From NCBI GenBank assembly GCA_050259235.1, contig JBLNAG010000001.1, forward strand, positions 186,001 to 250,000: DNA of 64,000 nt, in the 5' to 3' direction. Positions 24,880-32,496 of this stretch are shown piece after piece; within the stretch, counting starts at the first letter, position 1; each line of letters begins with the position of its first letter. The position numbers were made by a program, and so were the translations under genes. The DNA is from UBA5364 sp050259235. Lineage in GTDB: Bacteria; Bacillota_I; Bacilli_A; RF39; UBA660. The notes under the pieces were generated by a model, which was not told where the DNA came from, made no database searches, and was given only the letters and a program-made list of their open reading frames with translations.

Positions 24880-25458
24880 TTATTTATAAAAAATATCTAA
24901 ATAGCATTTGCCGCATAGTGATTCATAGGTAACATCTCCTACTTCATCAATAGCAATTTGTTCTCCTTCTCTAACAAATTTACCATTTACTTTTCGTCCA
25001 TTTAATTTAGCTCTTTTACCACATCTACATATGGTTATTAGTTCTTCCATCTCATCAGCTATCTCAAATAAGCGAACACTACCAGGAAATCCAATTGTCT
25101 TAAAATCACTTCTAAGCCCATAACATATAACTGGAATATTATATATTTTAGTTATTTTATATAAATCAAAAACTTGATCAGGATGTAAAAACTGTGCTTC
25201 ATCAACTAAAATACAAGCTATATTATCTTTTTTAAATTTTTTCCCCAAACTAAAGACTTCATCTTCATGATTTAATAAAATATCTACTTTTCTTTCTAAT
25301 CCAATTCTCGATACTAATTTATTACTTCCTTTAGTATCTAATACTGACTTAATAACAATAACCTTTTGATCACGCTCTTCATAATTATAAGCAACTTGCA
25401 TTAATGCAGTGCTTTTACCTGAATTCATTGCTCCATAACGAAAATATAACTTTGACAT
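24880..25458 (-). CDS. tdk: Thymidine kinase (type II)
   Basis: This enzyme phosphorylates thymidine to dTMP in the salvage pathway. The 192-aa protein has the P-loop GAMNSGKSTALMQ near residue 9, the catalytic-Glu motif VDEAQFL, and a C-terminal zinc lasso (ITICRCGKRAKLNG and SLCGKCY). It starts 5 bases after the end of the recombinase gene and ends at its own terminator. The shared promoter upstream of the recombinase carries a LexA-type box, so tdk is probably induced by DNA damage, which would supply dTTP during repair. Confidence 0.96.
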   Translation of the reverse strand: MSKLYFRYGAMNSGKSTALMQVAYNYEERDQKVIVIKSVLDTKGSNKLVSRIGLERKVDILLNHEDEVFSLGKKFKKDNIACILVDEAQFLHPDQVFDLYKITKIYNIPVICYGLRSDFKTIGFPGSVRLFEIADEMEELITICRCGKRAKLNGRKVNGKFVREGEQIAIDEVGDVTYESLCGKCYLDIFYK

Positions 25459-25463
25459 AATAC

Positions 25464-26351
25464 CTACCTCCTAGCCCGTGGATGGGCACTTAAATATACT
25501 TCTCTTAAATGTTCATTAGAAACATGAGTATAAATTCCCGTCGTTTTTAAATCCGAGTGTCCTAATAATTCTTGAACACTTTTTAAATCTGCTCCCTCAT
25601 TTAACATATGAGTAGCAAAAGTATGCCTTAAAGTATGGGGACTAACATGACTTTTTATACCACTACTTCTCACTATTTTATTAATTATATACTCAACACC
25701 ACCGGTTGTTAAAAATTCTCCATTATTATTTAAAAAAAGATAATCAATATTTTTTCTATTTAATTTTCTACGTCCATCTTCTAAATATGTATCCATTAAA
25801 TCACTACATCTTTTACCATAGATTACATATCTTTCCTTATTACCCTTACCTAATATTTTAATATAATAATTATGAAAGTCAATATCTTTTAACTGAATAT
25901 TAACCAATTCACTAACCCGTACACCAGTTGAATAAAATAGTTCTAAAATTAATCCATTTCTTTGACCTATTGATGACTTACAGTCAGGTGTATCTAATAT
26001 CTTTTCTAGTTCTTGATAATATAAGAAATTAGGAAGTGACTGCTCTACCTTAGGATTAGAAATTAGTAGCATAGGATTAGATTTTATTTTTCCTTCTTTA
26101 ACTAAAAATTTAAAGAAACTTCTTAAACTACTAATATTCCTACATATTGTCTTATTTGAATATTTTTTATTATATAATTCTGTTAGATAGCTTCTTATTA
26201 TTCTATAATCTACATCATATATATTACAATGTTCTTTATTTAAAAAAACCATAAACGATTCTAAATCTCTTTCATAATTACTGACAGTATAAGATGAATA
26301 ATTCTTTTCATATTGAAGATAATCAATAAATTTTTTTATATCCTTATTCAT
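25464..26351 (-). CDS. XerC/XerD-type tyrosine recombinase
   Basis: The 295-aa protein has the SAM-like N-terminal DNA-binding domain (FIDYLQYEKNYSSYTVSNYERDLESF) and the catalytic domain with Arg in STGVRVSELV, Lys in GKGNKERYV, SPHTLRHTFATHML (His-xx-Arg), LGHSDLKTTGIYTH with His and nucleophile Tyr. It is the size of XerD/XerC, which resolve chromosome dimers; XerC and XerD cannot be told apart here. The frame opens at 26378, but ATG 26351 has GGTGAT upstream. Its promoter holds a LexA-like operator between -35 and -10, unusual for a housekeeping Xer. It is the first gene of a unit with tdk. Confidence 0.93.
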   Translation of the reverse strand: MNKDIKKFIDYLQYEKNYSSYTVSNYERDLESFMVFLNKEHCNIYDVDYRIIRSYLTELYNKKYSNKTICRNISSLRSFFKFLVKEGKIKSNPMLLISNPKVEQSLPNFLYYQELEKILDTPDCKSSIGQRNGLILELFYSTGVRVSELVNIQLKDIDFHNYYIKILGKGNKERYVIYGKRCSDLMDTYLEDGRRKLNRKNIDYLFLNNNGEFLTTGGVEYIINKIVRSSGIKSHVSPHTLRHTFATHMLNEGADLKSVQELLGHSDLKTTGIYTHVSNEHLREVYLSAHPRARR

Positions 26352-26366
26352 ACTATCACCATTATA

Positions 26367-26395
26367 ATCATACCACAAACAAACGTTTGAGTAAA
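26367..26395 (-). promoter_or_regulatory. Promoter of the xer-tdk unit
   Basis: Minus strand: TTTACT (26390-26395), 17-bp spacer, TATGAT (26367-26372). The spacer contains the LexA-like box at 26376-26389. Confidence 0.75.
26376..26389. promoter_or_regulatory. Putative LexA operator of xer-tdk
   Basis: CAAACAAACGTTTG: two perfect CAAAC / GTTTG half-sites with a 4-base centre. It has the same half-sites as the lexA operator at 62551-62564. It sits wholly between the -35 and -10 boxes. Confidence 0.75.
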
Positions 26396-26422
26396 TAAAA
26401 AAAGCAAATTTTTTTGCTTTTT
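26396..26422 (-). terminator. Intrinsic terminator of the 26421-27488 gene
   Basis: The stem AAAAAGCAAA / TTTGCTTTTT is followed by T7 on the minus strand. Its stem sequence is nearly the same as the tdk terminator. Confidence 0.88.
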
Positions 26423-27488
26423 ATTTTTCTTCCCTATCAAACAATGTTAATTGTCTAGGATCAACTTTCTTTCGTCTAATTACTTTAACTTTAGGTTTTC
26501 CATCAGCTTCTTTTGCATTTGATAATGCTTCATCTGCTAATTCATCTAAGTAATGTTGATAATTCTCTTCTTCTTCATAAGAAGAATATGGATTTATTCT
26601 ATGTTCAACATAAGCTTCAGGATATTTTTCTTTTGGATCTTCTCCATCCACCATTGTTTCATCTAATTCTAATTGTTCAACTTGATTTAATTCATCTTCT
26701 TTTTCTCTTGTTTCATAAATACTTGCTAAACGATCAAGTTCTTCAAATTCAGAATATGAAAGTTCTTCTTTTATTTTTTGTTCTACATGTTTTGGCAAAC
26801 GATCACTGTAATCTCTTAAATACAACTTAGTTTGTGGTCTTATATTTGCCATGGTTAATACTTCTTGACGAAACATTGAATCATCCATAAAATAAAATAT
26901 TCTTTCAAATAGTTGATTATATTTATAAAAAACTAAATATATATCTCTAAATTTTTTATATGAAGAAATATGTTCTTTTATTTTAGATATGGTAAAGTTG
27001 TCATTTGTACCAACACTATAACGAGTATCAATATAATCTTTTAATCTAGATTTATCATTTATTACAAACATACCATTAACTTTTTGATCTAATAAAAAAT
27101 GATAAAAACTATAATTGTCTAATAAACCTAAAAATTGATTTAAAAATTTATTAAATTCTAAAGAATCAGTCTTAACTTGTGAACTTGATTTCTTAGCAAT
27201 CTCACGTAATTGCTCATATTCACTAAAAGTAACTTCTAGTTTTTGGTCATTACCATCATAACGATAACTAATATACATTGTTCGGTAACCATTAACTATA
27301 ATTCGTTTGTTTTTCAAATCATCAATTAATTGTTGAGGAGATGAAAATTTAGTTGTATAACGATCAATGGTCGCTAAATCAACCTTAGTATTTTGTGGTG
27401 TTGTATCACTATTTGCTGTTTCTAAAGGAACTAAGTGCTTCTTATCTTGTTCCTCTACAATTAATGTGTATCTGCCTATTGAAGTCAT
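26421..27488 (-). CDS. Unknown cytosolic protein
   Basis: The 355-aa protein has no signal peptide or membrane helix. The N-terminal third (SIGRYTLIVEEQDKKHLVPL, LIDDLKNKRIIVNGYRTMYI, LEVTFSEYEQLREIA) looks alpha/beta. The middle is helical with FLGLLDNYSFYHFLLDQ and YLVFYKYNQLFERIFYFMDD. The last ~100 residues are very acidic and low complexity, ending in a basic stretch KVIRRKKVDPRQLTLFDREE. I recognise no family. It has its own promoter (TTGACA-18-TAATAT), GAGGTGAT ribosome site and terminator, so it is a real single gene. Confidence 0.7.
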   Translation of the reverse strand: MTSIGRYTLIVEEQDKKHLVPLETANSDTTPQNTKVDLATIDRYTTKFSSPQQLIDDLKNKRIIVNGYRTMYISYRYDGNDQKLEVTFSEYEQLREIAKKSSSQVKTDSLEFNKFLNQFLGLLDNYSFYHFLLDQKVNGMFVINDKSRLKDYIDTRYSVGTNDNFTISKIKEHISSYKKFRDIYLVFYKYNQLFERIFYFMDDSMFRQEVLTMANIRPQTKLYLRDYSDRLPKHVEQKIKEELSYSEFEELDRLASIYETREKEDELNQVEQLELDETMVDGEDPKEKYPEAYVEHRINPYSSYEEEENYQHYLDELADEALSNAKEADGKPKVKVIRRKKVDPRQLTLFDREEK

Positions 27489-27508
27489 ATAATCACCTCA
27501 TTGTCCTT

Positions 27509-27538
27509 ATATTATATATTTTTATTTAATTTTGTCAA
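27509..27538 (-). promoter_or_regulatory. Promoter of the 26421-27488 gene
   Basis: Minus strand: TTGACA (27533-27538), 18-bp spacer, TAATAT (27509-27514), about 20 bases before the start codon. Confidence 0.7.
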
Positions 27539-27621
27539 ATTTATTATCCTACATAAATATTCTTTTATTAATATTATATCAAAATATATTTATAATAAAA
27601 GATAAATTATATAAAATATTT

Positions 27622-27675
27622 AACAAAAAAAGAGGAGCATGCTCCCCCATCTATATAAAACACTAATATTAGTGT
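27622..27675 (-). terminator. Terminator region of comEA-comEC
   Basis: Just after comEC, two hairpins occur on the minus strand: ACACTAAT / ATTAGTGT (27660-27675), then GGAGC AT GCTCC (27634-27645) followed by T7 (27625-27631). The second has the form of an intrinsic terminator. Confidence 0.85.
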
Positions 27676-27680
27676 ACCCC

Positions 27681-29753
27681 TTAATAACAAGTATAAATTT
27701 CTAACTTATCACTAAAAATCATTTTAACACTGCCATCTATACTTGTTTGATAAATAGTTGAATGATATTTATTTAATCTATTTATCACTTCTTTATGAGG
27801 ATGATTATAACGATTATCCAAACCAACTGATATTAAGGCAATATTTGGTTTAATAGCCTTTAAGAAATTATCACTAGAACTAGTAATGGAACCATGATGT
27901 CCTACCTTTAGTATATCTATTTTACCTAGATTATATGTATTTAGGATTTCACTTTCGCTACTAATTCCTGCATCACCCATTAATAAGATATTCCTATTAC
28001 CAAATTGTGTATAGATAATTAAACTATCTTCATTTTCATCTTTATTAATACCATTTAAAAATTTAAAAGTATAACCATTAATTTCTAATATATTACTATT
28101 AAAAAACATATAATTAATTTTCTTTTTAATTAAAATTTTAATTAATTCTAATTCTAAATCATTATTTGAACCACTATTAAATATTATATTCTTCACAGTA
28201 TAATTGTTTATTATATTGATTGCTTCCCCCATATGATCATAGTCACCATGACTTAAAATTAAATAATCTATTTTTTTAATTCCATTAGCTTTTAAATATG
28301 GGACTGTTGTATTAATTCCAATACTATAAGCACTTTCACCAAAGTAATTTTTAATACCACCTGTATCAATTAAAATATTTCCTTTATTATTAGGAAGACT
28401 AATTAAAGTACTATCTCCTTGACCCACATCTATCATTGTTAATATTGGGTATTTATTAAAATAGTTAAGATTAGTATGAACCAAAATGACCATAATTAAT
28501 ACTAATATCCATTTAAATTTTTTCTTATACATTTTATATAAAACATAAGTAATTAATAAATAGTATAAAAGATATATGTAAAATGGTACATCTTTTAAAA
28601 TTATAGTAAAGAAATTTATTTTAGAACATAATATTGATAATTCTTCCATGATGGTGGTTGCAACATTAAATATAGGTAATAAAACAGGAATAATAAAAGT
28701 TATTAAAGAAAGCGGGAAAACAATCATTGATACTAAAGGAACAAAAAAGATATTGAAAATGGGTGTAAGTAAACTAATATAGAAAAAATTGTTAACCATA
28801 AGTGGAATACTAGCTAGAAAAGCAATAATAGATACAATAAAAGATTTTATTAAATAATTATTATATTGACTAATTAATTTTTGAAACAATATTAAATAGA
28901 ATGTTATTATAAAACTAAAATTAAATCCTAAATTATATACATAATATGGATTAAATAATAATAAAAGAAAAAAGATAAAGATCAATATACTAATAGTATT
29001 TATTCTCAATTTAAATATCTTTTTAATTGTTAATAGCATAAAAAATAAAACTGATCTTAATACTGGCGGTGAAAATGATGTAAGAAATAAATAAAAGCAT
29101 AAAAAGATATTAACCAATATGTAATTAACATTTTCTTTTTTACTTATTACATTAAATATCTTTAATAATACAAAAGATATAAGTGTTATATGAGTACCAG
29201 AGACTGAAAAGATATGAATAGTTCCGTTCTTTTGATAACTACTTATTGCCTCTTTACTAATATCACTTATATCCCCTAAAATAAACGTTTTTATATATGG
29301 ATTCCCAACACTATCTATTTTATCAATAATTATATTTTTTAGTTTATAAAATATATTATTATTATTTCTTATTTTTGTAATAGTTGAAGCAGTAACTAAC
29401 CAATATATTTTTTGACTTAATAAATAATTATGATAATTAAATAAAGAAAATAATCTATTTTTAGGAGGTTCTTTAAATGTACCTTCTACTTTAATATAAT
29501 CTCCATTTCCTAAATTTATATTTTCATAATAATTAACTAAAACTTTCTCTTTATTTTTTAAAGTGATTGTAACCTTATTTTCATCTTTCTTAATATTAGT
29601 TATATATCCTTCTACATTATTACTATTAACATTATATTTACTAGTAATTATAGTATTATTTACAATATAAAATGTATATATACTTACAACAATACTAAAT
29701 AATAATATAATCTTTGAACTTATCGAATGTTGCTTTACCAATTCCTTTAACAT
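27681..29753 (-). CDS. comEC: ComEC/Rec2 DNA-uptake channel
   Basis: This 690-aa membrane protein should import single-stranded DNA during transformation. It has an N-terminal soluble OB-like segment (VNSNNVEGYITNIKKDENKVT), a central competence domain with many helices including the FSVSGTHITLISFVLLKIF motif and SFSPPVLRSVLFF, and a C-terminal beta-lactamase-like domain with DVGQGDSTLISLP, LSHGDYDHMGEA, LMGDAGISSE, KVGHHGSITSSSD and NRYNHPHKEV. All parts appear intact. The assigned ATG overlaps the end of comEA by 59 bases; a shorter start is possible but no later ATG is well placed. Confidence 0.95.
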   Translation of the reverse strand: MLKELVKQHSISSKIILLFSIVVSIYTFYIVNNTIITSKYNVNSNNVEGYITNIKKDENKVTITLKNKEKVLVNYYENINLGNGDYIKVEGTFKEPPKNRLFSLFNYHNYLLSQKIYWLVTASTITKIRNNNNIFYKLKNIIIDKIDSVGNPYIKTFILGDISDISKEAISSYQKNGTIHIFSVSGTHITLISFVLLKIFNVISKKENVNYILVNIFLCFYLFLTSFSPPVLRSVLFFMLLTIKKIFKLRINTISILIFIFFLLLLFNPYYVYNLGFNFSFIITFYLILFQKLISQYNNYLIKSFIVSIIAFLASIPLMVNNFFYISLLTPIFNIFFVPLVSMIVFPLSLITFIIPVLLPIFNVATTIMEELSILCSKINFFTIILKDVPFYIYLLYYLLITYVLYKMYKKKFKWILVLIMVILVHTNLNYFNKYPILTMIDVGQGDSTLISLPNNKGNILIDTGGIKNYFGESAYSIGINTTVPYLKANGIKKIDYLILSHGDYDHMGEAINIINNYTVKNIIFNSGSNNDLELELIKILIKKKINYMFFNSNILEINGYTFKFLNGINKDENEDSLIIYTQFGNRNILLMGDAGISSESEILNTYNLGKIDILKVGHHGSITSSSDNFLKAIKPNIALISVGLDNRYNHPHKEVINRLNKYHSTIYQTSIDGSVKMIFSDKLEIYTCY

Positions 29754-30294
29754 TCATTATTTCCTCAATATTACTAAATCCACCATGTTCCTCACGATAT
29801 TTAATAATATCTTTTGCCTTAGTTTCACCTATACTAGGTAATGTTAAAAGCTCTTCAATAGTTGCGGTATTAAGTGATACTTTTCCAGTATCATTAATAA
29901 CTTCATCTTCATTAGTTACATAATTATCAAAACATCCATCATTTTCTAGCATTGGACATACACATTCTTTTTCAATGTATTTAATACTAGTACTACCACT
30001 TATCATTTCTTTTATTTCTTCTTTAGTATATATAATTACTACCATTTCATCTTGTAATTTTTTACTTAAATTAATAATACTAACATCACTATTAGTAGTT
30101 AATCCCCCACTTTTTTTTATTAAATCAGCTACTCTACTATTACTGTTTAATTCATATACTCCAGGTTTTTTTACCGAACCTTTAATTTCTACTTTAATAG
30201 AAGGATTAATTATTTTTGTTTCTTCTTTTTTTAATGATAAAATACCCATAGTAATTATAAACACAATAATTATTCCAATAATTATTTTCTTCAT
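29695..30294 (-). CDS. comEA: ComEA-like DNA receptor
   Basis: This membrane-anchored DNA-binding protein delivers transforming DNA to ComEC. The 199-aa protein has one N-terminal helix (about residues 4-20), an SLBB domain (IKVEIKGSVKKPGVYELN, RVADLIKKSGGL), a linker with a Cys pair, and a C-terminal helix-hairpin-helix pair (LNTATIEELLTLPSIGETKA, KDIIKYREEHGGFSNIEEIM, VKGIGKATFDKFKDYI). GGAGG precedes the ATG. It overlaps comEC, giving a comEA-comEC unit; comEB is absent. The comN gene at 46096, whose Bacillus homologue promotes comE mRNA build-up, is also in the window. Confidence 0.95.
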   Translation of the reverse strand: MKKIIIGIIIVFIITMGILSLKKEETKIINPSIKVEIKGSVKKPGVYELNSNSRVADLIKKSGGLTTNSDVSIINLSKKLQDEMVVIIYTKEEIKEMISGSTSIKYIEKECVCPMLENDGCFDNYVTNEDEVINDTGKVSLNTATIEELLTLPSIGETKAKDIIKYREEHGGFSNIEEIMNVKGIGKATFDKFKDYIII

Positions 30295-30341
30295 ATAACC
30301 TCCTTAAGAGTATCATACTTATAAATAATTATTATTCCTTC

Positions 30342-30367
30342 AAAAAAAACTGAATAATCAGCTTTTT
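30342..30367 (-). terminator. Intrinsic terminator of the FtsW/RodA-type gene
   Basis: Minus-strand stem AAGCTGA / TCAGTTT (one G-T pair) with loop TTAT, followed by T8. Confidence 0.75.
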
Positions 30368-31539
30368 ATTTTAATCTTTTTGTTTTTATTTTCAATATGT
30401 ACTCTTTCAACCATAGCAATTGAGCACAATAATGATATTATGAATGTCCCACCATAACTAAAGAATGGTAGAGGAACACCAGTAAATGGAATAACCGCTA
30501 AGATCCCCCCTAAGTTAATGAAAATATGAATAAATAAGTATGAGGCCACTCCAACACAAATATATCTACCTCTAATTGTATCTGAAGCAGAAGCTATTTT
30601 TAAAATACGATAAAGGATAAAGATATAGCCTAAAAAGATTAAAGTACTTCTTAATAATCCTAGTTCTTCACCAATGATAGCAAATACTGAATCTGTATGA
30701 GGATCTGGTATATATGAATATTTTTGTTTACTATTACTTATGCCTAATCCATATAATCCACCATCGTTTAAAGCAATAAAACCATTACATATTTGATATC
30801 CACCTGAAGCATAGTTCTGACATGGATGCATATAGTCATTAAGTCGATCAACTTGTTCACTAGTTAAGATATAACCAGTCTTTAAATAAAATGCACCAAA
30901 AGCAATAATAGCAAATATAAAGATAACCGCTAATGATCTAACTTTATCTTTAAATAAAATATTACTGCCTAAAAACATAATTCCAAAAATGAAAGCAATA
31001 ATAAACATTGTTCCAAAGTCTTTTTGAAGAAATATAAACATAGCAATAGTAAATCCAATTGCCCAAATTCCAAAAATCACACTATATCTTTTAGTAGCAT
31101 CTTCACTTTTAAGTTTTTTATTAAATATTTCAAATATAATTGCCAGTACGACTACTATAATTGGTTTTGCAAACTCACTAGGTTGAATTTGTTTACCAAA
31201 TAAAAGCATCCAGTTTTTACTTCCTCTTACTTCAACCCCAAAGAAATATGTATATGTAAGCATTCCTAAAATAAGAATTAACCCTACTATTCCCCAAAAG
31301 CGATATACTTTTGTAGGAATATTTACTATTATTAAACTACCAATAAAGGCAACAATAAGCATAAAACCATGTTGTTCAAAGTAATAATATAAACTATTAT
31401 TATATTTTACTACAGATTCACGACTAGATGCTGTCAAAATATTAAATAAACCATATAATACCATGACCGCTACAACAATTAACAACCCTTTATCCATATC
31501 TTTAATATTATTTCTAATTTGCTTAATATGTTGTTTCAT
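30358..31539 (-). CDS. SEDS-family peptidoglycan polymerase (FtsW/RodA/SpoVE type)
   Basis: This 393-aa polytopic protein of the shape, elongation, division and sporulation family polymerises glycan strands from lipid II with a class B PBP. It shows KNWMLLFGKQIQPSEFAKP, FLQKDFGTMFII, a loop YIPDPHTDSVFAIIGEELGL with the essential Asp, and PFTGVPLPFFSYGGTFIISLL. The extracellular loop between helices 7 and 8 has two Cys (HPCQNYASGGYQIC). Sequence alone does not settle whether it acts in division, elongation or sporulation. It is monocistronic. Confidence 0.92.
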   Translation of the reverse strand: MKQHIKQIRNNIKDMDKGLLIVVAVMVLYGLFNILTASSRESVVKYNNSLYYYFEQHGFMLIVAFIGSLIIVNIPTKVYRFWGIVGLILILGMLTYTYFFGVEVRGSKNWMLLFGKQIQPSEFAKPIIVVVLAIIFEIFNKKLKSEDATKRYSVIFGIWAIGFTIAMFIFLQKDFGTMFIIAFIFGIMFLGSNILFKDKVRSLAVIFIFAIIAFGAFYLKTGYILTSEQVDRLNDYMHPCQNYASGGYQICNGFIALNDGGLYGLGISNSKQKYSYIPDPHTDSVFAIIGEELGLLRSTLIFLGYIFILYRILKIASASDTIRGRYICVGVASYLFIHIFINLGGILAVIPFTGVPLPFFSYGGTFIISLLCSIAMVERVHIENKNKKIKIKS

Positions 31540-31675
31540 ATTTTATCACCCTACATATTATATAATAACATATAATATAGTAAATTCAAACATTTAAAAA
31601 TTCAAAATAGGTTTTTTATATACGCAATTTATGATTTTTTTAATACTATATTATGACTAGATAGGAGGGAAAATT

Positions 31676-31879
31676 ATGTATTATTATGGAGGTTATGGCG
31701 GAGGATACGGCGCTGGCTATGGCGCTGGCTATGGCGCAGGCTATGGAAATCCATGCTGTAATCCTTGCGGAGGCTACGGCGGAGGCAATGGTTATGGTGC
31801 AGGTTATGGCGCAGCAATAGTACTAGTATTATTTATACTATTAGTTATTATAATTGGTGCTCGTAACTGGGTTCAATAA
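31676..31879 (+). CDS. YjcZ-like Gly/Tyr-rich spore-associated membrane peptide
   Basis: The 67-aa protein has an N-terminal ~45 residues made of GYGAGYGAG-type repeats (tandem 12-bp DNA units near 31705-31745) and NPCCNPCGG. This is followed by a single helix AAIVLVLFILLVIIIGARNW, the hallmark of the YjcZ/YuzJ-type sporulation proteins. In Bacillus these are small spore proteins of unknown function. AGGAGGG precedes the ATG and a clear terminator follows. Its local GC is higher than the surroundings because of Gly codons. The Gly/Tyr-rich extension resembles spore coat proteins, and the CCNPC cluster could cross-link. Confidence 0.85.
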   Translation: MYYYGGYGGGYGAGYGAGYGAGYGNPCCNPCGGYGGGNGYGAGYGAAIVLVLFILLVIIIGARNWVQ

Positions 31880-31880
31880 A

Positions 31881-31904
31881 AGAAGGAAGATATCTTCCTT
31901 TTTT
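31881..31904 (+). terminator. Intrinsic terminator of the YjcZ-like gene
   Basis: The palindrome AAGGAAGATATCTTCCTT is followed by TTTT, 4 bases after the stop. Confidence 0.9.
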
Positions 31905-31939
31905 CTATAAGATGTGTTAAAATGTTGGTGGTGGTTATT

Positions 31940-32488
31940 ATGTTTAAACAATTAGAAATCTTAGATGAAAAAAATAAGATATTAAGAAAAAAAAGTGAGC
32001 CAATTATCGAACCTATAACTAAAGAAGAAAAAAAATTAGTTCAAAAGATGATTGATCAACTTACATATAGTCAAATTGAAGAATATGAAAAAAAATATAA
32101 TTTAAGACCAGGAATGGGACTTGCTTTCCCACAACTTGGTATTTTAAAAAGACTAATTGTAGTAGTTCACGAATATAAAGAAGGAAAATTTAATAATTAT
32201 GTTATTATTAATCCTAAAATTATTAGTCACTCTGAAGAAATAATTGCGGCTGATGCTGGTGAAGGATGCTTAAGTGTCAATCGTGAAGTAGATGGACATG
32301 TTCCCAGATATGCAAGAGTTACTATTGAAGGATTAGATGAAGATATGAAGCCAATTCAAATTCGTGCTAGAGAAGAATTATCAATTGCTTTTCAACACGA
32401 AATAGATCATCTAGAGGGTATTCTATTCTATGACCGTATTAATAAGGAACATCCTTTCTTTGCAGAAAATGAAATTAGATTAATTTAG
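31940..32488 (+). CDS. def: Peptide deformylase (type 2-like)
   Basis: This metalloenzyme removes the formyl group from nascent N-terminal Met. The 182-aa protein has the three motifs GMGLAFPQLG, EGCLSVN and HEIDHLEG, with metal ligands Cys and two His. The insertion between the first two motifs and the length fit the Gram-positive type 2 enzymes. ATG 31940 is preferred over the earlier in-frame ATG 31922 because GGTGGTGG lies 5 bases upstream. The next gene starts 9 bases after the stop. No fmt gene is adjacent. Confidence 0.95.
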   Translation: MFKQLEILDEKNKILRKKSEPIIEPITKEEKKLVQKMIDQLTYSQIEEYEKKYNLRPGMGLAFPQLGILKRLIVVVHEYKEGKFNNYVIINPKIISHSEEIIAADAGEGCLSVNREVDGHVPRYARVTIEGLDEDMKPIQIRAREELSIAFQHEIDHLEGILFYDRINKEHPFFAENEIRLI

Positions 32489-32496
32489 GAGGACAT

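Noticed and set aside
25464..26351. Phage or transposon integrase with nearby attachment site
   Set aside because: The protein is Xer-sized with Xer motifs, sits with tdk in a housekeeping context, and no phage genes or direct repeats flank it.
31560..31675. Sporulation sigma promoter before the YjcZ-like gene
   Set aside because: TAATACTATA is only loosely like a sigma-G -10 and no matching -35 box at the right distance was found.
31700..31800. CRISPR-like or satellite repeat
   Set aside because: The repeats are 12-bp coding units without spacers and lie fully inside an open frame with start, stop and terminator.
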